DNA of 64,000 bases from Lantana camara (GCA_037501455.1 CM074858.1:17410501-17474500), one strand, 5' to 3'; counted from the stretch's first letter, positions 21,365 to 34,739 are shown. Numbers and translations are program-made. The notes: a model not told the origin generated them from the sequence alone.

Positions 21365-24300
21365 TAGGGTTGCAAAACCCGGGTTCTCGTGTCGTGATTG
21401 AGTCAGTTAGGTCGCACGACATAGGAACAATTTGTCAATATATGCATTGCATTGATTTTCTTTGCTAAATGTCACAAATTGCTGAAAATTACTTGTTACG
21501 TGTGACTCAATTTTAAATTTTGTTGACTTTTGTGCTAATTATGTGCCATGTGCAGGTACTAATTAACATGCATTTATATTTGAGACGAGTTGTGATTATA
21601 GGATATTGTTACACCATCAAACCACGGCCAATCCTCAAGATCACAACAACTCACCATGAGCTCTACTTTCAAGCATAGAGGATGTAAGGAATGGACCGAG
21701 GAGTTTATACAAGAATTCAAAAGTCGTGGTCATCCTTAATTGGGTTATGATTCGAGTGATGGAAATGGGAGATGAAAAACCCAAGTTGTTGGAATAATTG
21801 ATAGGTCCTACTAATGTTGAGGAGCATTCAAAGGGGTAGTAGTATATGAACGATGTCTACCATTCACAAGGGAAACACCTACATCTACATTATCGGGGTT
21901 AACTAATCGGATGCCTTAGGATTACTTAACTCAAGAAAGAACCAAAGGAAAACCTCAACGATATTTTATTTTAAGGTTTGGATCGGCGAAGGGGTGATGA
22001 TACCCAAGAGGACTTAAGGTAAAATAGGTTAGGGGGAAATGAGCAACGAAGATCGTCAAGGATGAGCTTCCAAGTAAATCAAGTCATTTGAAATCGAGTT
22101 TGAAGAATGATACGATTAATGAATGGTGAGTAATACCAATTGTCAAGGAAGATCTTTCGGATAAACCAAGTCATTAGGAATTAAGTCCGGGGAATAAGGA
22201 AAAGGTAGGTGGTGATTTGGGATACTAGGGATTCCGGACAAGGTAAGATTCGAATGTGGAGAAGTTAAAGAAATACAAGCAACAAAAGGATATGGAGTAA
22301 CAAATGGAACGGATAAAGAAAGACAAAGAGCTTTTGGGGGAGATTGTGAAGCCAAGTGTAAGCAATTGGAAGGCGAGCGCAGTCCACCGATTTGAACTCA
22401 TAAAGGACAAGTCAAGAGAACTTTGAACTGAGTAAACATTAAAGTGAAGATTCGGATAATCTTTGGAGATCGATACTTGGGATTAAATCGAGATACCGAA
22501 CTCTATGGATTTAGAAGACCTTGGTTTCAAGAAATTGTAATCTTGGGCCATGGGAATATGCAAGTGAATACAAGAATATTATGGAGATTTGAAGACCGTG
22601 GGAAAAATAAGAAATGGTCGATGAGTTTAACTAAAGTTATAATTAAGGAAATGAAGAACAATTTGCCAAGCTAAAAGTTTACCACCACGGTGACAAGTTT
22701 AACATATTCATGGCACGTGCATCATATGTCGCTTTAAATTACTTATTTTCCTTATCTATATGTGCGTGTACCTTTAATGAATATATTTGCTCCAATGTGT
22801 TGCATCATTAATTGACTATTACTTGCATTAGCATCATAACCCAACATGCACCGTTTTAGTGTTTACTTGTAGGGTTACTTATCCCGTTTTGATGGTTCAA
22901 CTACTATCTCAATCAGAATATAACCGAACTGAATGGAAGAGGAACCTTTTAAAGACTCGGTTGAGATGGAGATGAAAAGAGAATTTCAGAATGTAGAAGG
23001 AGTTAGAATTGACCTCGGGATGTATGGATCGAACAAGGTTAAGGAATGGTGTTTCGGGAATCAAGAGAATTAGGTAAGAAGTTGAAGGACAAAGGATTCG
23101 GGTTTCTATGGTGATCAAAAACCCTCCCTACCGGAAACTACTTGTCCAGAATTCTGATAAAAGAAGGATTGATTGAGTTCCAGATGTAAAGAAATAATCT
23201 AGTAGGAATAACCAAGATACAAGCCATGGAGGATATAAAAGCCTAAAGATGGTGATCAAAAAGGGAATAAAGAGGCCTTAATGAGTAAATCGTCGTGGTG
23301 AGAGTTAAGTTATTAAAATTCGAATTGAGGATTACCACGGGAAGAATGAGAAGGTGGTTTATCGGATATTTAACCGTCTGAACTAAAGAGTTTGAAGATG
23401 ATGTAATTATGAGAGAATATCAAAAGACATCACTAGGTACTGAAGGAATACGGATAAAGCACGACATACAAACCTTACTGAGTTGTTAGTCATTCCTTAA
23501 CGAGGGCTTCAAAGGATATTAAGTTGAAGGAAATCATAAAGTAATGAGGGATAACGGATGAAATGGGAAGGAATCAGTATTTCAAGAGATGGAGGCATGA
23601 CTTTAAGGAATACACGAGAATTGAAAAGATAGGAAGAGGTGAAGGATGATCGATGCTAAAGGTAGATGTAGAATTTTATGGCTGGTTTTGCTACTGGAAC
23701 TATACGAATTCAAGCTCTCAGGTGAGAAGGGATCATGTTTGGTTACCATATTTTATAACTTAAAGATGAGGGGTTCGAGAAGGATTAGGTGGAATTGATA
23801 AGAAAGGTAGTGAATAAGAGAAACCGGACCAATCAATATAATTGGTGACCGATTGAGAGAGAGTTATTGCGATTAGATGGTGGAAGTGGACTGTCTAGGA
23901 GATGTTACAATCTAAACAAGATGGACTATCGGCACTTCAACTGTTTTCCATTGTAAGCTGGGGATGCTATTCGAACGGAAGAATGAATTCCAGCATCCAA
24001 GAAAGGATTAATTATAATTCGTGGATGAAGTTTGGTTATGGAATGGGGATCGGATAGTTATTACAATGTCAACACACCGAGGATTCCAAAGCTTAACACT
24101 ACAAGTAAAGGGAACTCCAAGAATTAATCAAGAGCCAAATTGGATCCTCCAACCACATTAAGAATTATCAACCTTCAACCTCATTGCTACGGTGAACGGT
24201 ATAAGAAACATCCATGGCATATGCATACATGCAATTTTGATTCAAATAATTTTGATATTGTGTGCCTCGATTTCCTATCGTGATAATCGGTTTGTATGAT

Positions 24301-24435
24301 CGATGACTTATGTGCTTCCTATATATATATTACTTGGCCTTATGTCTCTTATTTGATGTTAATTGTTGTAATTGATAATTGTTGCCTCCTTCTTGATGTT
24401 TGCACTTTGATGTAATTGTTTGGGTTGTGTTGCTC

Positions 24436-24545
24436 GGGAGTATCGGAGACTCCCTTGCTTTGTTGTTTGAGAGACGGGGTTCTCTCCTTATTGTTTGAGA
24501 GACGGGGCTCTCTCTTTGTTGCTTTCGAGGGACGGGGTTCTCTCA
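24436..24545 (+). repeat. Three tandem dyad repeats before the polypurine tract of B
   Basis: Three spaced copies of a motif like GAGAGACGGGGTTCTCTC, whose ends pair (GAGAG with CTCTC). A weaker relative, GGGAGTATCGGAGACTCCC, stands just before. They lie about 50-150 bp upstream of the polypurine tract. Function unknown. Confidence 0.6.
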
Positions 24546-24588
24546 CTGTTTGAGTAAGTCATAGTGAATCCGAGTACGGATTCTTTTT

Positions 24589-24600
24589 AAGGGGGTGAGG
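24589..24600 (+). promoter_or_regulatory. Element B polypurine tract
   Basis: AAGGGGGTGAGG lies just before the 3' LTR start at 24602, the standard position for the plus-strand primer. Confidence 0.8.
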
Positions 24601-24601
24601 T

Positions 24602-27600
24602 TGTAACGCCCCAGTTTTTCAAAGGTTTAAATATGACGTATGTGTTTACTAATGTGCACAATTTAATTAATTATATATGTTTCATTATTATTTATTTTAT
24701 TAATTTTATTAATTGTTTATGAATTCTTGAACGCTTATGCATATATGTTTGTGTTTGGGTGTCGTTTCTATTTGATTCGATTTCTGTTTTTCATGGAAAT
24801 TTAGCATGACTGAATTATGTGTTCCATGATCATGTTTATTTACGCGTTGCATGATTTTGTTCTTGTATGTTTGTGTTTTGTGTTTGTTTCTGTGATCGGA
24901 ATCAAAAAGGGGGCTAAAGAGCATTTAGCGTACCTTGTGTTCCGGGTGGCATATCTTGAGCTCGGGAACTCGGAATCGAGCTTCGTCACCTCCATTGGAT
25001 TCGCATCGACGATTTAGATACAATGGATTAAGCCTCATATTTTTCTAAGACCATTTGAATCCCCGAATTTCAACCGAAACGAGCAACTCGTATTTAAAAT
25101 GACCATTCATGACTCTACCTAAGCTACGACCTAAATTAACAAACCTATGACCTAACCTTTGACCGTAACCCCGCTTGCACACTCTCTCTCTCACCCTTAT
25201 CAGCCCAAACCTTGATTCTAACCCCCCAAAACAAGATATTTTCAGCTAAAGAAAAGAAGAGAAGGAAGAAAGGAGAGAAAGAAGAACCCTTTTGCCCCAT
25301 TTGAGATTTTGGGCTCATCTCACATCGATTTCTTCTCCAATTTGAAAGGTAAGCTTATTTTTATGTTGTTTATCTCCTTTTGGTTCTTTTAAGCCCAATT
25401 TTGAATAATTTCACCATGATTTGAGTTAGGTTTGATATATTGAATGAATAGTAAGGGTTTGTGAAATTTTGATGATTCTTGCTTGAGATCTTGAGAATTC
25501 TTTTAGTATGAAGCATGATATAAGATCCTAAGACACCCATATATGATTCTTCGATCTTATTTTGTGTGTTAGTTGTTGCTGCTATGTTTTGAAAAGGGAT
25601 GTAGGGGTGAACAGGACCAATTTCGGAAGAAGAAGTCCGCTGTTGCCATTAACGACCGTTACAGACTTCCTGCACAAACTGGGTAACGCCCATTACCTGG
25701 TACAGAACCTTTACCTATACTAAACAACTCCGATTGACCTGATTTTTGAACCCACGGAAACCTCTTGAAGTTTACAACATCCTCCAATTGGAATCACCTT
25801 AACATTCCTTGTGGTTTGTGAGTTATGACCTTGGGAAAATTGTGTCGCCACTTCGTCGGAATTCTACATTTGTCCAACTTAGAGCCTACGCCATTTTCAC
25901 CACGCTTTGAACTATGATTCGAGCCATATGTCTTTGGAAATCCCTGTTTGCCTAGTTTCATCTCCAACAAAAAAAAACCCAATTTCGACTTCTCAAACTT
26001 CAGATATCCTCATTTTACGGCGTCTTGCGCATTGTGGAAAACTGTCAGATTTTGCAAGATCGTGTTCGGAGTTTCTTCTTATGCTTCTTTTCCGTTTTTC
26101 TTGTAATTTCCCACCCCAATTATGACCCTAACATGTTATATGGTGTGTTATGCTCATTTGTGAAATTTATGGATTCGGTTGGCGTGTTATGTGCAAGATA
26201 TTAATTCACATGCCTTCATTGCTCCTTAATGCGCATGAATGCCTTGATGCTTGGAGGCTGAACCCTGATTGCCTACTTTATCCTTCTTTTGTGATCCATA
26301 TGAAGTATGTACTTGTTGAATTATGCATTATGATCATTGTTCGGAATTTATGGATCGATTTGATATGATACATGGGAGATATGAGCTTGAATGATTATGA
26401 ACGCTCCAAGAAAGAATGAAGTGATTGACTATGTGCCTTAATGCATCTCCATGACATGATTTATTCTCTTATGCATACCATATCACATTCATTGCATTGT
26501 CGTGCGTCTTATATGGTTCATTTGGAGTCTTGAGTCACACGACCACATAATGTTATCTTTGAACAGTTTGCTCCAGATACCGGGTTCATAGGTGTTCCTC
26601 AACCCTCTTTTCTTCTTGGTATTGTCGGTAAGGTGTAACAGGTGGGTTTCTCTTCTACTAGCTAAATAATGACCAATATCCCTCAATGTGTATGCTTTAA
26701 GCCAAAGTAAGTATATATTTATATTGAGTCGTTTTCAAGGAGTCTATGATTTTGATTGTTAAAACCCCTTTTTCTTTTATGAATACCTTACCAAATGTTT
26801 TGGCGAGTATTGGTTGATTGCACATATGGGGACCCGGTGCTTGGTACATATGGCGATCCGGGGTGGCAAGGGCCGACGGTGATCCTATGTGCTAGTCCCA
26901 ACCAAATTACAGATTCCGGAACTCGCTAGGAGATTAGCGAGGGAAGGGGGCTGAGCGCCTTTGGGGAACTCATGACACCCCTTAGGTCAATGATTGAGGT
27001 GCTCGGGTCTTGCTAACCCATCCACCACCCGGAGGAAGAAGGTGTAAGTGTATTGATTGAATGAATGGATGAATGTATGAATGAATGAATCAATGAAAGA
27101 ACGAACGAATGAACGAATGATTATGACTGAATGAATGATTGTGTGATCATTAATGAACGAGTAAATGAATAAATGCACACACGAGGTGGAGGTTGGAGAA
27201 TTCACCCACTCGTCGGGCTCACGTATTGACCTCATGAATGAATGAATGAATGATATTGATTGTTGTAATCCCGAGTTTTGTTTTATTTCATTTTCACCCA
27301 CTTGGGAAAATATTTCAAAAACCTCGCACGGGATTATAGCTTGCATGCGTGGGTGTTTAAATTCTTGTAACATTATATTATTAAGCCCTGTTTATACCCA
27401 CCAGTATCCTATAGACTGAACCCAGCTTTGTTTTCAGTTCTTGCAGTTTTTGGAGTGCTGGGCGGGAGTTTGAGTCAGTCAAGTCTTTTGGTCTAGTCCA
27501 AGTCACACTGCACGCATATTGTAATTGATTGAGTTATGCATTGAATGTATGAAATATTAATGGTACTTTGTGATATTCGGGACAGGCTTATAGGAATAGT

Positions 27601-27905
27601 TGAACCTGTGAATTGTGAAATTTTGATTTATGATTTATGTATGAATTTCAGGACTAGGTATTTATGTTTGTTGAACCCGTCACTTGCTGCTTATGTTGTA
27701 ATTAAACTTATGATTTGCTTCACGTGAATTTAATTTTGATTAATTGCTTATTTGGTTTCGGAGTTTTAGCCCCGCCTAGCATAGTGTGTGAGTGGTCTCC
27801 CGTTCGCTATGATTCGGATTCGGATTCGGGTACGGACTTCCCATTTCGTAATCGAGTTTAGGTTATAGTGCGGGGGATGTGGCACCTTCCATTTGGGGTG
27901 CTACA
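24602..27905 (+). repeat. Element B 3' LTR
   Basis: Starts TGTAACGCCCCAG and ends GGGTGCTACA. It matches the 5' LTR along its length, with substitutions and a ~25 bp deletion near 26735 relative to the 5' LTR around 20150. It keeps the palindrome pair (TAACGACCGTTA 25650-25661; GTAACGCCCATTAC 25683-25696) and the TGAA-rich stretches (about 27055-27255). The ORFs on either strand are not genes. Confidence 0.9.
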
Positions 27906-30013
27906 TGGAAACTCTTTTGATGAATACCTTAATAATCTTGCTACAATATTGAAACGTTGCATAGAAACAAATTTGGTCTTGAATTATGAAAAGTGTCACT
28001 TCATGGTTGATAAAGGTTTAATTTTGGGGCATATTATTTCTGAACATGGTATTGAAGTTGATAAATCTAAAATAGATGTCATTAAGTCCTTGCCTTAGCC
28101 CGCGAGTTTGCAGGAAGTATGTTCCTTTCTTGAATATGCAGGTTTTTGTAGGCGATTCATCATCAAAGACTTCTCAAAGATCACCAAACCATTGTGCAAG
28201 TTGCTCCAAAAAGATGTGAAGTTCGAGATAGATGATGATTGCAAAGCCGCTTTTGACTTGTTGAAGGAAAAATTGGTTTCGGCCCCGATCATTCAACCAC
28301 CGAATTGGGAGTATCCGTTCGAGATCATGTATGACACAAGTGATTATGCCGTGGGGATTGTACTTGAACAAAAGATCAACAAGAATTCCCACGTGATCTA
28401 TTATGCCTCAAAGTTGCTAGGCAATGCCCAATGCAACTACACTACTACCGAAAAAGAGCTTTTGTCAATTGTTTATGCTTTAGATAAATTTCGTCCATAT
28501 TTGCTTGGTACTAAAGTTGTTGTGTATTCTGATCATGCAGCTTTACGGTATCTTCTCACCAAGAAGGACGCGAAACCGAGGCTCATACGATGGATCCTTC
28601 TCTTGCAAGAGTTCGATCTGGAAATAAGGGACAAGAAGGGTTGTGAGAATCCGGTAGCTGATCATCTCAGCGGGATTCCAGTACTTTTTGCTGATCATAT
28701 CAATGAAGAATTCCCAGATGAACAACTTTTTGTTGCTCAGGAAGCCTATCTGAGGTCACAGACAGGTTTCCAGACACCCTGGTATGCTGATATTGTTAAT
28801 TTTTTACCTACTGGTGCTTTGCCTGATCATTTGTCTAGGTCTAAAAAAGATAAAACTCAGTCTGATTCTAAATATTATATTTGGGATGACCCTTATTTGT
28901 GGAAAATAGGCACCGATCAAATTATTAGCCGTTGTGTGGCTGAAAATGAAATCAAATCCATAGAGTTTTGTCATGCATATGGTGGTCACTTTTTAAATCC
29001 ATAGAATTCTTGCCTACACTTTTTAAAGATGCATACTTGTGTTGTAAAAGCTGTGTTAATTGTCAAAAGACGGGAAATATAGGTCCTAGGAACCAAATGC
29101 ATCTTAATCCTATACTTGTTTGTGAAATATTTGATGTGTGGGGTTTGGATTTTATGGGTCATTTTCCTTCATCTTATGGTAATTTATACATTATACTTGA
29201 CGTTGATTATGTCTCGAAGTGGGTGGAAGCGAAAGCCACCCGGACTAATGATTCTAAAGTTGTTCTGGATTTTTTAAGGTCTCACATTTTTGTTAGGTTC
29301 GGAATTCCTCGAGCCATAATCAGCGATCGGGGTACTCACTTTTGCAACCATACGGTCGAGACACTTTTCAAGAAGCATCATGTGACCCATCGCACTTTCA
29401 CGGCCTATTATCCATAAACAAATGGCCTTGCCGAAGTTTCAAATAGGGAGATCAATTCTATTTTGGAGAAAATGGTTAGTCCTAACCGTAAAGATTGGAG
29501 TTTGAGACTCGATGATGCACTTTTGGCCTATAGGACGGTGTACAAGACTCCGATCCGTATGTCACCTTATAGATTGGTATTTGGGAAAGCTTGCCACCTT
29601 CCGGTAGAGCTTGAGCATCGAGCTTATTTGGCAATTAAGAAGTGTAATTTTGAATTGGAAGAGGTCGGCATGCATCGCAAGCTTCAATTGCAACAGATTA
29701 GAAATGATGCCCATGAAAATTCCAAACATTTCATGATGTGATGTTGTCCATGAAGAGATTCGAAGTTGGACAAAAGGTGTTGCTCTACCATACCAAATTT
29801 AGACTTTTCCAGGGCAAATTGAGATCCAGATGGGCTGGTCCATACATTGTGACCAAAGTTTTTCCACATGGAGCTGTTGAAATTGGGGAAATTATTACGG
29901 ATAAGACATTCAAGGTGAATGGGCGTAGACTTAAGCAATTTTACGAGGGATTCGAGCCACACACAGTTGAAAGGATGAATCTAGAGGATCCTCCTCTAGG
30001 GGCTTCAGTGTGA
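27906..30013 (+). pseudogene. pol: Athila pol: RT C-terminus, RNase H and integrase
   Basis: Resumes RT right after the B insertion (NSFDEYLNNLATILKRC, then NYEKCHFMV and ILGHIISEHGIEVDKSK). A TAG at about 28096 breaks the frame. RNase H follows (28108-28690): [37 protein letters not shown]. Integrase has a damaged zinc finger (CHAYGGHF with a small deletion after it; CCKSCVNCQ). Its core carries the catalytic Asp in GLDFMGHFP, the second Asp in [10 protein letters not shown], and the Glu in [10 protein letters not shown], directly after a Gln-to-stop change near 29416. The C-terminal domain has WAGPYIVTKVFPHGAVEI. No chromodomain is seen, as expected for Athila. Confidence 0.93.
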
Positions 30014-30535
30014 AAATAAGAACTCGTCGAGTCCATGACGTTAAACAAGGGCGCTGTATGGGAGGCAACCCATATTTTCCCTTCCTTTAGTTTCTTTTGC
30101 TTTTCGTTATCTTTGCTTGCTCGTTTTCTTTGCCTGTTGTAATATCTTCTCTCCTCTTGCTGTGCAAGTTAATTTGCAACTGATATAATTAGATAAGTGT
30201 GGGGGAGGCACAAGAATAGAACCGTTGTTGATCAAAGGCGATAAGAGGTGAATTAGGTATTAACCTTCTGTGAGGAAACTTGCCTGAGGTCACGGACAAG
30301 GGTCCTGGATCTTATTTGGCCAAATGGAGCCTAAACCGACCCAGACCCAGACCCAGACCCGACACTACCATTCGACCCATATTTCCCATCTGACCCGGAT
30401 CGCCCAACATATACCACAAAATGCCCCTAAACCCTAACTTTCAGCCACAGAAGCCAAAAATCCCCAATTCCAAGTTCTTCTTTCCTTCTCAGCCACCAAA
30501 ATCCAATTTCGAGAAGTCCAAACCCTAAATTAGCC
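30014..30535 (+). other. Athila spacer between pol and the Athila ORF
   Basis: Non-coding. It contains GGGCGCTGTATGGGAGGCAA near 30050, resembling a leader sequence common after pol in Athila-type elements, then a CT-rich tract, then a polypurine-like AAGTGTGGGGGA at 30195-30206. The ATG of the next ORF is at 30536. Confidence 0.6.
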
Positions 30536-32986
30536 ATGGGAAAGAGGAAGATCAACCAGCCACATAAACCGACGCTTGTCTAACGGCGGAGCCGCGTCTT
30601 CACCACCGCGTCGCACCTCCGTGAGGCTTCGCCCTCACTCATCTCCACCTCCCGCCACCACTTCTCCTCCACTTACCACGGTGGCAGACGCCTTATCGCC
30701 ACCACCTGCCTCCATTACCAGCACCGGCGATCAAAGCCCAGGCGCCGCCACCACATCACCAGCTTCATCCTCCGCTGACCTAATCTCCAGTTCGCCGACC
30801 TTCTCCGGCGAACAGCAGCAACCGATTGATTCCGCCGCCATTCTTCCTATTCCTCTGCCCCCAACCGATGTCACCGGTCCCTCAAGAAAGCGCCGCCGTG
30901 CTTCCACCACCGCCTCAGACGCACCGCCACCAGCTCCGCCGTGTCGCGCCTCCACTCGCCTCCGCAACCTGATAACATCACAGCAGGAGAACTCTTCGAC
31001 CCCTATTCTTATCCCGGACATAAATTCTAGAAGTGCTTCTCAAACAAGCCAGAATGGAGATTCTAGCGCCACCACTAGTTCTGAAGACCCGGTTGACAGC
31101 GATGAGTCCATCTTGGGGGGTGACTCCATCAACGGTGAAGTTGAGCCCCAACAACAGCCTTTCGATCCTGGTTTGGATCCAACTCAGCATTTTCGCAATA
31201 GAGGCGGTGATGTCCATATTGTTCCGGCATTGAAATTTCTAAAGGAAATTGGTCATCTCAACTTTGAGGATGAAACTCATCAAGCTCGTCTTCATCGTCT
31301 CCTGAAACGAAAGGTAATTCGAGGTAAAATGCTTCATACTCCAACTTTGGAAACCTTGAATATTCATGATAGAGTTATGGAATTGGTTGGTGTTCGTTTT
31401 TCATGATTGATTGCCCGATTATCTATGAGTTGGTATATGAATTTTTCTGCACTTTCAAGTTTGATAAGCATACCAATTTGGATATTAATTCTCCTATGAT
31501 TACTTATCGTATGCTTGGGCTGAATTTTGAGGCATCTATCACTGATATTAGTGCAGCTTTGGGTATTAATAGGAATGATCCCACTTTTGTGATGAGTGTT
31601 TGTGGATACCCTCTTGATTTTAATGTGAAAACAGCCTGGACTTTGCTAATGGGACTCCCCGGGCATGATTATTCTGATTCTAGTCACGATAGGCACATTA
31701 TTGAACCGACTTTGCGCTATTTGCATAGATTTCTTGCATATTCTTTTTTTGGTCGAACCAAAGGTGCACTCACAGTCACACAAACAGAGTTATTTTTTCT
31801 GTGGGCTATGGTGACTAAAACTAAAGTGAACTTGGATTACTGGGTTGCTACAGCTTTTAACTATGCACTTGCACCAACACGTTCACTTATTATGGGGCAT
31901 GTTATCGCTCGTATTGCTGTTTTTCACTTGGAATATCTTGACTTATTAACGCTTGATTTGATGATGCTTTTGGTCCGTGTAGATGGTATTCTTTCTATGA
32001 CCCCTGCAGGTGTCAAGGCTCGAGTACGTGTCTTCCATACGGATGCTCGTAGGCACCGTGAGTGTAACGCCCCAATTTTCGAAAGTTCAGGTAAGCACGC
32101 CACGAGCGGGTCTTCGGGAGTTGGGAGGTTTAATTTAATTATTTCATTCATTTATTTATAACTTTCATCATATTATATGCATTATATCTTTATGTATTTA
32201 TATGAACTATTATTAACATGGAAATTACGTGACTTAAGTGGTAACGTGCTAAATTGTTATTACGTGACCTTATTTGATCATTTCATAAATTTATGGACTT
32301 AATTGCATTAAATGAATTGGATTTAATGGATCTTTTGTTAGAGATGAAACTTGGTTGCATTAATTCAAATATTAGGAGGACTTATGTGCAAAATGTAATG
32401 AATCACATATATTGATGCAAAACTTTAGTATATCATCTAATTCTTCCATTTCATTCCATTACATTCCATTTCATTCAAGAGATACGCACACTCACACACT
32501 CAATACCGATTTTTACACCAAGGAAGAGAAGGGAAAGAATTCATCAATAATTCAAGCTTGGATTTAAGAAAATTGCATAATTGGATCATCATAATCATCA
32601 TAGCACCATTTCATCTCATCTCTTATACATTTCAATGTATAATATAGAAATTGTATGAATTGTGTATGAGTGGGGTTTGAGGTTTAAGGGATGAATTCTT
32701 GTGTTTTTATGATTAGAAGCATGTTTATGATCAAAAGGATTGAAAGCTAGCATGAAAACATTGAAATATATGGAAGTTGGAAGCATGTATATATATGGGG
32801 TTTTATGGACCAATTCTTGATGAGTTGATGCATATTTCATGGTTTGTTTGATGGATAAGTGAAGTATATTGTGTATTGGATGTATTGGAGTAATTGTTAT
32901 GGAGTGAATTTGCTTTTGTTGTTGATTTTGAGGTTTTGGTTCTGATTTCCCCTGTTTTTCCCCTATTTTGCTGCTGCTGCGTAGCA

Positions 32987-33141
32987 GGTCGCGACCGCGA
33001 CCGAAAATAGAACAAAATAGGTCGCGCCCGCGACCCGTTTTTGGCCTTGTTTCGAGATTTGAAAATTTGAAGGAAAATTCGGGAAAAAAATAGGTCGCGC
33101 CCGCGACCATTTTGTGAACAAATTGGGTCGCGCCCGCGACC
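32987..33141 (+). other. Palindrome cluster in LTR C (four copies)
   Basis: GGTCGCGACCGCGACC at 32987-33002, then GGTCGCGCCCGCGACC three times at 33020-33035, 33093-33108 and 33126-33141. The 16-mers are dyads of GGTCGCG around a central pair, very GC-rich within an AT-rich LTR. They follow a TTTCCCCTGTTTTT and CTGCTGCTGCG stretch. Confidence 0.9.
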
Positions 33142-34214
33142 CCTGTTGTTTTTGCATGAAAATTCGAATTTCAAACTTTAGTTACATGGTTTTCATGACT
33201 CGTTTCCGGTATGTACACACCATTGATATGCCATATAATGTATTATATTATGTGTTATCATATGTGTTATGGGATTTCATGCTTAAGCTCATAGGGGAGG
33301 TTTATGTAAGATCTTCATACTTTGATTTATATATATGGATTACTTGATCCTTGCTACATTACTTGATAAATTGAATATATTTATAACCTTTATTGATTGT
33401 AAGTTCATGATTGACATTGGTTGAATATGCCATTCGTCTTAATTGGTTCATACGCATCGAGTCTCACGTACACTTGTCCTTGTTACACAGATCACGTTCC
33501 GGGAGCCGAGGAGCACGTTCTGTAGGGTGTTTCCTTTCTTCTCTTGATCAGTAAAGGTGAGGTTTAATTTCTAAATATATAGAACCCTTATAACCCTATG
33601 TGATCTTTCGGCCAAAATGTATCACTATATCTATAATTTTCCAAAAACCTTATGGATTTTCAGTTGAATTGCCGAATTGTACCGATTGATTGATCGATTG
33701 ATTGTTTTGGCGAGTATATTGTTCACTGTGGGCCCGAGGGTTAGTGTATGAGCCAATCGGGAAAGCACCGACTGATGGGTAACTCTGCAATCGCCTCACA
33801 TTGTTGGGATGACCCCTAAATCCACTAGGATATTAGTGGAGGAAAGAGTTCCGGGTATAGGGAATCATGAACCCTATGCTCAGACTGATTGGATCGTGGG
33901 GCCTTGCAATCCCACCATCACCCGGAGGAAGAAGGGGTTATTGAAATTGTTAATTGTGCACTGTAATTGATTGCTTGATCACCTAATCATTGAATAATTG
34001 AATTATTGTACACTGTCGGAGAAAGGTTGGAAATTTGCCCTCACTCGCCGGGCCACTGATTGATTGAACTGAATTGTACTGAATTGTAAATTGATTAGTT
34101 GTAATCTCAGGCGAGTTATATCTTATTCTTGAACTTATATTGCTTCATTTTATAAAATCTTACCCGAGATTATGGCTTGCATGGTAATTGCGCTTATAAT
34201 TATTAAAACCCTCA

Positions 34215-34276
34215 CTCAGTCTTTCCTAGACTGACACATCACATTTTCAGGTATTGCAGGTCGAGTGCTAGGTGGG
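34215..34276 (+). other. Hairpin, acceptor-like site and GCTAGG box in LTR C
   Basis: CTCAGTC (34215-34221) pairs with GACTGA (34229-34234). Then come TTTTCAG|GTATTGCAG|GT and GTGCTAGGTGGG. The same order is seen in LTRs A, B, D, E and G. The downstream partner box CCCGCCTAGC lies near 34525. Confidence 0.7.
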
Positions 34277-34739
34277 ATTGAGTCGAGTTTTGCTTCTTTT
34301 GGGTCTAGCATTTGTCACTCTCATGTTTCATCTACCTTATTGATAGATTTCTACTCTTATGAATTGGTTTTGGCATCTATGTATATTATGACTTATACTT
34401 GACTAGTTTGGGTTGTGAATTATGGAAATATTGTTCTAGAATCGAAAGGGGATAATGAAGTGAATGTATATTATTTTGCTTCCGCTTTATTGTTATGTAT
34501 GGTTGTATCCATTTGAGGGTTAGTCCCGCCTAGCTAGTGAGTAGTTTTTTTTATTGTCTCCCGTTCGCAGTAGGCTTGATTCATGTATGGATCGTCCATT
34601 CCATATGTGGATTGAACTATAGTGCTACAGTGAGCTTGTTGTTGCTCCACCTCCGACTACCGAAGAGCGCCTTGCGCGATTGGAGAAATGCATTCCCGTT
34701 ATTGAGGAGCAGCTTCATACCCTCCTGACTCTCGTCTGA

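Larger units (their letters stand above)
21344..24601 (+). other. Element B internal region, no recognisable gene
   Basis: 3.26 kb between primer-binding site and polypurine tract. All frames are riddled with stops and I recognise no capsid, zinc knuckle, protease, RT or integrase motif. A short stretch near 21610-21660 reads as His/Gln/Asn-rich, which could be a remnant of a Gag N-terminus, but this is weak. Near 24436-24545 there are three repeats of a GAGAGACGGGG-TCTCTC dyad. Confidence 0.65.
18017..27905 (+). mobile_element. Element B: complete LTR retrotransposon without recognisable coding genes
   Basis: Plus-strand element with two LTRs of 3327 and 3304 bp, a primer-binding site, a 3258 bp internal region and a polypurine tract. 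It is flanked by CGGAA (18012-18016) and TGGAA (27906-27910), a 5 bp target duplication with one C/T difference, as expected from CpG decay. The target was Athila RT, right after the catalytic motif. The internal region is shorter than the LTRs combined and has no readable gag or pol, so the element is non-autonomous, similar in style to the large retrotransposon derivatives (LARDs) of plants. Confidence 0.88.
32063..34629 (+). mobile_element. Solo LTR C, 2567 bp
   Basis: Starts TGTAACGCCCC and ends GTGCTACA, flanked by a perfect 5 bp duplication GTGAG (32058-32062 and 34630-34634). There is no internal region, so recombination between two LTRs must have removed the rest. It carries a donor-like TTCAG|GTAAGC at 32091, the palindrome cluster at 32987-33141, the CTCAGTC/AGACTGA hairpin (34215-34234), TTGCAGGT (34255), and the boxes GTGCTAGGTGGG (about 34265) and CCCGCCTAGC (about 34525). 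Its middle and 3' parts are clearly related to LTR D. Confidence 0.93.
30536..34739 (+). pseudogene. Athila ORF after pol (Athila ORF-1 family), split by solo LTR C
   Basis: Large ORF in the envelope-like position of Athila elements; its biochemical role is unknown. The ATG at 30536 reads 15 codons and then hits a stop; the main frame, from about 30576, is shifted by one base. The first ~190 residues are rich in Ser, Pro, Thr and Ala with basic patches (RKRRRA) and look disordered. The conserved part begins near GGDVHIVPALKFLKEIGHLN, and a second shift occurs at the ATGA at 31403. The second part (31403-32062) has MLGLNFEASITDISAALGIN and TQTELFFLWAMV, typical of the family. LTR C then splits it; reading resumes in the same frame at 34635 and ends at the TGA at 34737. 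Confidence 0.8.

Noticed and set aside
32987..33141. CRISPR-like regular short repeats
   Set aside because: Plant nuclear context, only four copies, unequal spacing (33, 73, 33 nt), palindromic, no associated genes.
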